Source: an uncultured Bacteroidales bacterium
GTDB taxonomy: Bacteria; Bacteroidota; Bacteroidia; Bacteroidales; F082
Direction of reading: 5' to 3'
Assembly (NCBI GenBank): GCA_937902805.1
Contig: CALEMB010000060.1
Span: forward strand, 1 to 12,479
Length of the DNA stretch: 12,479 nucleotides
The notes under the pieces are model-generated. The model made no database searches and was not told the DNA's origin. It saw only the letters and a program-made list of their open reading frames with translations. Made by a program: the position numbers and the translations under genes. Shown piece after piece: positions 7,401 through 12,479 of this stretch; the stretch's first letter is position 1; each line of letters begins with the position of its first letter.

Positions 7401-10400
7401 TCTAACAGGAGGTCTTGTCATTCCGAACTATGTAACGACAATTGGTTATAATGCTTTCAGCGGATGCAGTGGATACACCAGCCTTATGCTCGGTGATTCA
7501 TTAACTTCAATTGGCTCGTATGCATTCAATGGTTGTAGTAACCTCTCTGGTGAATTGGTCATTCCAGATGCTGTAGTTACTATCGGGGAGAGGGCTTTCA
7601 GAAATTGTAGCGGATTTACTTCATTGTCGCTTGGCGAATCAGTTGCCAACATTGGTAGTCAGGCTTTGAGATTATCTAATCTCACTACAATCACCGTTAA
7701 GACGGCTACACCTCCATCTGTGGAAAGCAATGCCTTTGCTGATGTGGACCAAACCATTCCTGTGTATGTTCCCTGCGATGCGGTTGAAACCTATTCGAAT
7801 GTTTCTTGGGGCGGCTTCAGTAACTTTATTGGTTTATGTGGAGGCACGATTGCTGTAGTGGCTGACCCAACCACAGGTGGCATGGTAACGGGCGGAGGCT
7901 ACTATGCAAGTGGAATGTCATGTACTGTGACGGCAACTGCCAACTCAGGCTATGCCTTTGCCAACTGGACTAAGAACGGTGAAATAGTTTCCACGAATGC
8001 GGAGTATACCTTTATGGTTGCGGAAGATGCGACTTTGGTGGCTCATTTCGTGCAAGATGGCAACATCATTTTTGCCGATGCCAATGTGAAGAGTATTTGC
8101 ATTGCCAACTGGGATACCAACGGCGATGGAGAACTGAGCTATGCTGAGGCTGCTTCGGTAACAGAATTGAGTAACTATTTCCAAAGCAATACAAGCATTA
8201 CTTCTTTTGACGAGTTGCAGTTCTTTATTGGCTTGTCTTCTATTGGAGAGAATGCTTTCTATTATTGTACAGGACTTACTTCCGTCACATTGCCAAGCTC
8301 TTTGACTGCCATTGGGGACTACGCATTCTATGATTGCTATAGCCTCACTTCCATTGTACTACCGAGTTCTTTGACAACTATCGGAAACTATGCATTTTAT
8401 TATTGCAGCAACATTCAGTCAATTATTTCATTGGCGATTGTCCCTCCAACCATAATGGGCAACTATGCTTTCAATTACTGTTACAGCAAGCCTCTATTCA
8501 TCCCTTGTGGCACCCTGGAAGCCTACCAAAATGCAGATTATTGGTCATATTTCACGAATATACAGATTGAGTCGAACACTTATTTCGTCCAAGATGGCTT
8601 GCGCTACGAAATCATCAGTTCGAATCCGCCTCAAGTGATGTTGACGGGCTTTGCTGAAGGTTTCTATTCAGCAGAGAATCTGGTCATTCCTGCATCTATT
8701 TACAGCGAGTGTTCAGAGCTGAATTATGCTGTAACCCAAATTGCCGACAGTGCATTCATTGAAAATGAATATCTCGTTGGCACCTTGACCCTGCCTGAAT
8801 CATTGACCCGAATCGGTAACAGTGCATTTGATGCCTGTACTGGATTGAACGGCACTCTCGTTATTCCGGAGAATGTGACTTGGATAGGAAGATGGGCATT
8901 CTTTAACAGTTCTTTCACGGCCATTCATTATAATGCAACTGATTGCGAAAGCATAGGTTATACAGAGGATGCCGAATTTGGAGCCGGTTTCCTTTATAAT
9001 GATTTATTACAAGAGATTGTCATTGGCGATAATGTAACACAGATACCAGCGAATGCTTTTGCTGGTACTTATGCTGGTAATTGCCAATTAACATTGGGCA
9101 ATTCGGTGCAGACAATTGGCAATGAAGCTTTCCGTAATGCCGGCCTTGCCGGAGATTTGGTAATACCTGCCTCTGTAACTCAGATTGGGAATATGTCTTT
9201 TGCCTACAACGGTAATTTGACAGGAGACCTTGAACTCCCCGCTTCGTTATTGACCATTGGCAATTCGGCTTTCATCGACTGCACTGGTCTGACTGGAACA
9301 CTTACCATCCCTGAAAACGTTACAAGAATTGGTATGCGTGGTTTTGTGAACTGCGGTTTTTCGGAAGTCCATTTTAATGCCATCAATTGTGAAAGTATGG
9401 GATGGGACGAAAACCACCAATACATTTATTATGTGTTTTGGCAGAATTCCAATCTTCAGGAAATCGTCATCGGGGAAAATGTAACACAAATTCCAGACTA
9501 TGCTTTCGGTGCCAGAAACTCGCAAAACTGTCATTTGACGTTCTTAGGAAATGCTGTCACAAGCATTGGCAGTTACGCATTCTATCATGATGAAAACGAC
9601 GATCATGGATTGGTAGGCGCATTGGTGATTCCTGCTTCTGTAACCTCAATTTACAGCTATGCTTTCTCAGGTTGCTCTGGAATAACTGAGATTTGGAGCC
9701 AGAATACTTCTGCACCTTGGACCCAAAGCAGTGCCTTCAATGGAGTCGACAAGTCTATCCCCGTTCACGTTCCTTGCGGCTCGTTGAGCAATTATCAGAA
9801 TGCAAGCACATGGTCGACATTCACCAACTATTCTGAGAATCCTTATGTGCTCGTTGTAAGGTCGAATGATGAAATGCTCGGCACTGCCTCAGTGACGCTA
9901 CATGGCTCATGCGCTGACAATGGAAGCATTGTCCATGCCGAGGCCAATTTGGGTGGAGTTTTCATCAATTGGACAACGCCTGATGGAACATTTGTCTCGA
10001 ATAATGCTGATTATTCTTTCGCCCTTACCAACGACATCACCCTTGTGGCCAACTTCATACAACTTGAAGGTCACCACAACTTTGTGGGCTCAGGTGATTG
10101 GAACGATGTTGACAACTGGAGTCCGAAAGAGCTGCCTACAGAAACCTCAACGGTAGGTATATTTGGATATGCCGAATTGTATGATAACGCTACAGTGGCT
10201 TCAGCTACGGTTTATAATGACTACTATATCTACATTGGTTCTGACGCGGCTTTGACGGTAACCGGAACGCTTACCACCTCTGACGATTCTCGTGTCTATC
10301 TCGATGAAGGTGGCCAACTTTATCATGCCAACGATGGCGTGAATGCCGAACTGTGGCGTACCATTACGCCTTACACCACAGGGGAGGCAGACGGTTGGCA

Positions 10401-12479
10401 TCTGATTGCTTCCCCATTGGAAGAAGAGGTGGAAGTTTACGAAGTTGAGAATTTAACGGCCAACGAATACGATTTGTATTACTATGACGAGCCCACCCAT
10501 TATTGGATGAACCAAGAAGATGCTGGCAATGAATTCAACACATTGGAGAATGCAAAGGGGTATTTATATGGTAATAATGGAATAGCGTCATATGATACCG
10601 AAATCCAGTTGGGAGAGTATTACTCTACTACTTCAACCATTCCTATGTACACTGCATATAAATATTCCATTAGCGAACAACTATTCCTCGCTTCCGAATT
10701 GACAGCTGCAGGTGTTGACACCAACCCCATCAAGAGCATTAGTTGGTATTCGGATTCGAATTATGAGTTAAATGGCATCTCAATTTGGATGGCCAATGTG
10801 GATGATGCGGCATTAACGACTTCTTCACATAATACTTCCAACATGCAACTCGTGTATACTGGTAGTTGTACGACCACTTATGATGGCTGGACAGAGTTTG
10901 AGTTCAATCATGGCCGTTTCACATGGGATGGAACCAGCAATGTGCTAGTCTGTGTTCAAAGAAATGGTACACCGACCTCATATAATATCAGTTGGAATAG
11001 AACGAACAGCTTAGGATTTAATGCAGGTAGCTATCGGGCTAACGGAAACTCTCCTTATGATATGAGCAGCAACACCTATTCTACTTACACCTATAATTAT
11101 CGTCCTATCACACGCTTTAAAATGGAGAATACAAGTTTCCCGTTTGAAGCTCAAGTAGGCAATGGTGAAAACACACTAACGGCCTTGCCGATGCAATCTT
11201 ATTGGAAATATTCCATCAGTGAGCAACTCTTCAGAGCAGATGAGTTAACTGAAGCTGGTGTTGGTAGAGTTGTCAACAGCCTCAGTTGGTATGCTACTGA
11301 AGTGGGAGAGGTTCCTACACAGCGGTATATCAACGTTTGGATGGCTAATGTGAGTGATACATATCTCACGACTACATCTCATAATACCAGCAACATGACG
11401 CTTGTTTTCAGCGGTTCATTCACTCCGCAGGTAGGATGGAACGAGTTCGCCTTCAACTGGAATGACTTTGTTTGGGACGGCATGAGCAATGTGTTAGTTT
11501 GTGTACAAAGAAATAACGGGGCAGACACATACGGTTTGAAGTGGCAAACTCATACAACCAACTTCAATGCAAGTAGTTATCTGTACAATGACAACAACTC
11601 CTATTCTATGTCTACCAACACATATACGACAAATGTCAAAACAGACCGGGCAAATACTCTCTTTAAGTGTGTGGTCCGAAACACTACCTTGGCTTTTGCA
11701 GGTGAAGTTAAAAATGGCGTTGCCTCGGTGAATGTACCCCTAAGCTATACCGGAACCGCTGGCAACCTGAAAGGTTTCAATCTAGTAGGCAACCCATATG
11801 CACACAATGTCACTTCGTATGCTTCAGAGAATGTGGCCAATGGCTGTTACCGCATGAACGAGGCCAAAAACGACCTTATCGTGAGCGAAATCTCAGAAGA
11901 GAATCCGCTGAAACCTCTTGAAGGCTTCTTTGTTAAAGCAACTTCTGCCGATGCCTCCATCACCTTCAACCCGCAGCGTGGCGCATCAATGGCCAAGAGC
12001 AACTCTATCCGTATCGAAGTGTCGAAAGACAACAAACTGGTCGACCGTCTCATCGTGAAGGATTCCGAAAGCCAATCTCTTGAGAAGCTCAATCTAAACG
12101 AAAAACGCACCCAAGTGTTCGCAATTCAAGGCCAAAAGGAAGTCGCCGTCGTACCTTGCGAGGGCAACGAGCAACCCTTCAGTTTTAAGGCTTCGAAGAA
12201 TGGCAACTACACCATCAATGTGGATGCCGACGATATGGAGTTCACCTATCTCCACCTCATCGACAATCTGACAGGCAACGATGTCAATCTGTTGATCGAG
12301 CCAAGCTACACCTTTGAGGCTAAAACAACAGACTATGCCTCGCGCTTCAAGCTGGTCTTTGCCACTGGTTCTTCTGTGGATTCCGAGACAGACTCGTTCG
12401 CTTTTATCAACAGCAGCGGTAACCTCACTATCTTTGGAATCGATGGAGAAGCCACTTTGCAAGTCATAGATGTGCTCGG
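4438..12479 (+). CDS. Giant secreted BspA-type leucine-rich-repeat protein with T9SS sorting domain (3' end beyond window)
   Basis: The frame runs unbroken for 2680 codons to the right edge. The ATG at 4438 follows an AT-rich stretch without a Shine-Dalgarno site, usual for this phylum, and is followed directly by a signal peptide: basic residues 4-10, hydrophobic 12-26, likely cleavage AFA|QE after residue 31. About 50 BspA/Treponema-type LRRs (IPxSVTxIGxxAFxxC) fall in four blocks, roughly residues 82-696, 860-1108, 1262-1350 and 1431-1775. Each block ends in an IPVYVPCG-type cap (near 702, 1111, 1355, 1778). InlB-like B-repeats sit near 727-796, 1136-1206 and 1804-1876. EF-hand-like loops lie at 817-828 and 1226-1237. 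Two 182-residue tandem domains occupy about 2055-2418. The last residues (LTIFGIDGEATLQVIDVLG) are the start of a T9SS type A C-terminal sorting domain. It is therefore likely exported through the outer membrane and surface-attached. Adhesion or host contact is inference from BspA relatives. Confidence 0.92.
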   Translation, partial: MNVRHLHRKRMAWTVLLVLLLNVAGLTKAFAQEQFEADNLLYTIISTTPPTVSLDGHVDGTSASDELVIPETVENGSITYTVTAIGDNAFANYTDMYGDIDIPNTVLTIGSHAFDNAGFDGNLTIGTSVTTIGSYAFANLGSTGGDLHIPNSVTQIGDHAFYQSYFDGTFVLSNAVVSIGEYAFYGCQYMTASPLALPNTLSMLGDYAFYHCAGLTGRLTLSTSLTSIGAHSFDGCGFTQLNFGSTTNSQLQSIGDYAFYNCSSMTGNLAFPLNIQSVGQYTFANCGFTGNLNLRNIQTIGAYAFSNVPFNSNGLTIPITLTSIGEGAFQNCFQGGSLTINAELTSIPDYAFENWSDQRGFNGTLTLPSTVTSIGESAFYDNRFSGTLTIPENVTSIGSSAFESCTGFTGTLVIPENVTSIGSAAFSNCTGFTQLDYNAINCTIDNDSWREWLYGCNSITTLSIGENVEIIPNKAFMDQEQFTGNLIIPESVTEIGNYAFANCGFTGVTFNEGLTRISGYAFENCTGITSIDLPESLTFLSGFYGCTGLTSVTIPAAVEGIGNTAFRDCTNLLEINFNATNCTTVNAQSRGWLENCQSLTTINIGENVQTIPNYAFYDCSTLTGDLVIPNSVTTIGERAFYQTGFNGSLTIGENVTNIGDYAFYNDAILFVSITSLSETPASLGDNVFFASWYGSPNIPVYVPCGSEDDYLSVAWGGFSSFNGLCSGTVTVAATPAEGGTVTGGGSFEGGQSCAVTATANTGYVFANWTANGVLVSTLAEYSFPVAGDMALVAHFVPEGNIVFADANVKAICVEHWDSNGDGELSYVEAASVTDLSYYFQYNSNLTSFDELQYFIGLSSIPYNAFHSCSNLTSVVLPESITVIAEQAFQYCNNLSGTLVIPNSVTTIGFRAFEDCSGFTGDLVIPNSVTSIAEEAFKDCTGFNGALIIGEGVTSIESATFSGCSGFTSVAFPNSLTSLGSNAFYGCSGLTGGLVIPNYVTTIGYNAFSGCSGYTSLMLGDSLTSIGSYAFNGCSNLSGELVIPDAVVTIGERAFRNCSGFTSLSLGESVANIGSQALRLSNLTTITVKTATPPSVESNAFADVDQTIPVYVPCDAVETYSNVSWGGFSNFIGLCGGTIAVVADPTTGGMVTGGGYYASGMSCTVTATANSGYAFANWTKNGEIVSTNAEYTFMVAEDATLVAHFVQDGNIIFADANVKSICIANWDTNGDGELSYAEAASVTELSNYFQSNTSITSFDELQFFIGLSSIGENAFYYCTGLTSVTLPSSLTAIGDYAFYDCYSLTSIVLPSSLTTIGNYAFYYCSNIQSIISLAIVPPTIMGNYAFNYCYSKPLFIPCGTLEAYQNADYWSYFTNIQIESNTYFVQDGLRYEIISSNPPQVMLTGFAEGFYSAENLVIPASIYSECSELNYAVTQIADSAFIENEYLVGTLTLPESLTRIGNSAFDACTGLNGTLVIPENVTWIGRWAFFNSSFTAIHYNATDCESIGYTEDAEFGAGFLYNDLLQEIVIGDNVTQIPANAFAGTYAGNCQLTLGNSVQTIGNEAFRNAGLAGDLVIPASVTQIGNMSFAYNGNLTGDLELPASLLTIGNSAFIDCTGLTGTLTIPENVTRIGMRGFVNCGFSEVHFNAINCESMGWDENHQYIYYVFWQNSNLQEIVIGENVTQIPDYAFGARNSQNCHLTFLGNAVTSIGSYAFYHDENDDHGLVGALVIPASVTSIYSYAFSGCSGITEIWSQNTSAPWTQSSAFNGVDKSIPVHVPCGSLSNYQNASTWSTFTNYSENPYVLVVRSNDEMLGTASVTLHGSCADNGSIVHAEANLGGVFINWTTPDGTFVSNNADYSFALTNDITLVANFIQLEGHHNFVGSGDWNDVDNWSPKELPTETSTVGIFGYAELYDNATVASATVYNDYYIYIGSDAALTVTGTLTTSDDSRVYLDEGGQLYHANDGVNAELWRTITPYTTGEADGWHLIASPLEEEVEVYEVENLTANEYDLYYYDEPTHYWMNQEDAGNEFNTLENAKGYLYGNNGIASYDTEIQLGEYYSTTSTIPMYTAYKYSISEQLFLASELTAAGVDTNPIKSISWYSDSNYELNGISIWMANVDDAALTTSSHNTSNMQLVYTGSCTTTYDGWTEFEFNHGRFTWDGTSNVLVCVQRNGTPTSYNISWNRTNSLGFNAGSYRANGNSPYDMSSNTYSTYTYNYRPITRFKMENTSFPFEAQVGNGENTLTALPMQSYWKYSISEQLFRADELTEAGVGRVVNSLSWYATEVGEVPTQRYINVWMANVSDTYLTTTSHNTSNMTLVFSGSFTPQVGWNEFAFNWNDFVWDGMSNVLVCVQRNNGADTYGLKWQTHTTNFNASSYLYNDNNSYSMSTNTYTTNVKTDRANTLFKCVVRNTTLAFAGEVKNGVASVNVPLSYTGTAGNLKGFNLVGNPYAHNVTSYASENVANGCYRMNEAKNDLIVSEISEENPLKPLEGFFVKATSADASITFNPQRGASMAKSNSIRIEVSKDNKLVDRLIVKDSESQSLEKLNLNEKRTQVFAIQGQKEVAVVPCEGNEQPFSFKASKNGNYTINVDADDMEFTYLHLIDNLTGNDVNLLIEPSYTFEAKTTDYASRFKLVFATGSSVDSETDSFAFINSSGNLTIFGIDGEATLQVIDVL
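6541..6990 (+). repeat. Cap + B-repeat + EF-hand module, copy 1
   Basis: Coding repeat within the LRR gene: a VPCG cap (residue 702 onward), an InlB-like B-repeat with the FANWTANG core and LVAHFVPEGN end, then the loop DSNGDGELSYVE (817-828), then LTSFDELQYF leading into the next LRR block. The order and wording recur at 7768-8217, offset 1227 bp (409 codons). This indicates duplication of a whole cap-to-cap unit. Confidence 0.85.
7768..8217 (+). repeat. Cap + B-repeat + EF-hand module, copy 2
   Basis: Second copy of the module at 6541-6990: cap VPCDAVETY (residue 1111 onward), B-repeat with FANWTKNG and LVAHFVQDGN, loop DTNGDGELSYAE (1226-1237), then ITSFDELQFF. The codons differ at many positions from copy 1, so the duplication is not recent. 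The glycine of VPCG is changed to Asp here. Confidence 0.85.
10600..11145 (+). repeat. 182-residue tandem domain, copy A
   Basis: Residues about 2055-2236. It shares with copy B, without gaps over the first 30 residues, the KYSISEQLF motif, then ISIWMANV, SHNTSNM, and WDGTSNVLVCVQRN near the end. Such beta-rich domains (YSISxQ...WMxN...W.GTSN) are frequent in secreted Bacteroidetes proteins; I know of no proven function. Confidence 0.82.
11146..11691 (+). repeat. 182-residue tandem domain, copy B
   Basis: Residues about 2237-2418. The same landmarks as copy A lie exactly 546 bp later: KYSISEQLF, INVWMANV, SHNTSNM, WDGMSNVLVCVQRN. Its end merges into TTLAFAGEV, which belongs to the C-terminal linker domain that resumes after the insertion. 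Confidence 0.82.

Noticed and set aside
4453..9534. Many minus-strand open frames of 66-157 codons
   Set aside because: They are antisense to the LRR gene and look alike because they mirror its repeats; none has a start context or family resemblance.

Overview
The window looks like a chromosomal segment from a Bacteroidetes/Bacteroidales bacterium. The grounds are a surface protein that reaches the start of a type IX secretion (T9SS) sorting domain, TAnnTTTG-type -7 promoter boxes, an SD-less AT-rich start on the big surface gene, and a short DnaE of the kind known from that phylum. No species can be named from the sequence.

Layout. (1) Positions 1-2341, minus strand: the first ~780 residues of a DNA polymerase III alpha subunit of the short Bacteroidetes type; its 3' end lies beyond the left edge. 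(2) Positions 2342-2645: a gene-free stretch with a nested inverted repeat just upstream of dnaE, one copy of a 55-bp repeat, and four 12-bp dyads (GAACCTATGTTC) at exact 22-bp intervals. (3) Positions 2646-3912, plus strand: an accessory patch holding the 3' remnant of a WYL-type regulator, then an overlapping three-gene operon (small antitoxin, PIN-domain toxin, DUF1016/YhcG-like nuclease). The nuclease gene is cut off where the second copy of the 55-bp repeat begins. (4) Positions 3913-4437: a long leader with a candidate promoter and a 123-nt extended hairpin. (5) Positions 4438 to the right edge: one uninterrupted frame of at least 2680 codons. It encodes a giant secreted BspA-type leucine-rich-repeat protein with four repeat blocks, InlB-type B-repeats, two EF-hand-like loops, a pair of 182-residue tandem domains inside a C-terminal linker, and the beginning of a T9SS sorting domain.

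How it fits together. dnaE and the surface gene are the two substantial genes, divergently arranged. The ~1.5-kb patch between them carries the marks of accessory DNA: direct repeats at both ends, two truncated genes, a toxin-antitoxin module with strong Shine-Dalgarno sites, and no recognisable transposase or integrase. The most interesting unexplained signals are the structured leader before the surface gene, the dyad array upstream of the polymerase, and the 55-bp direct repeats.
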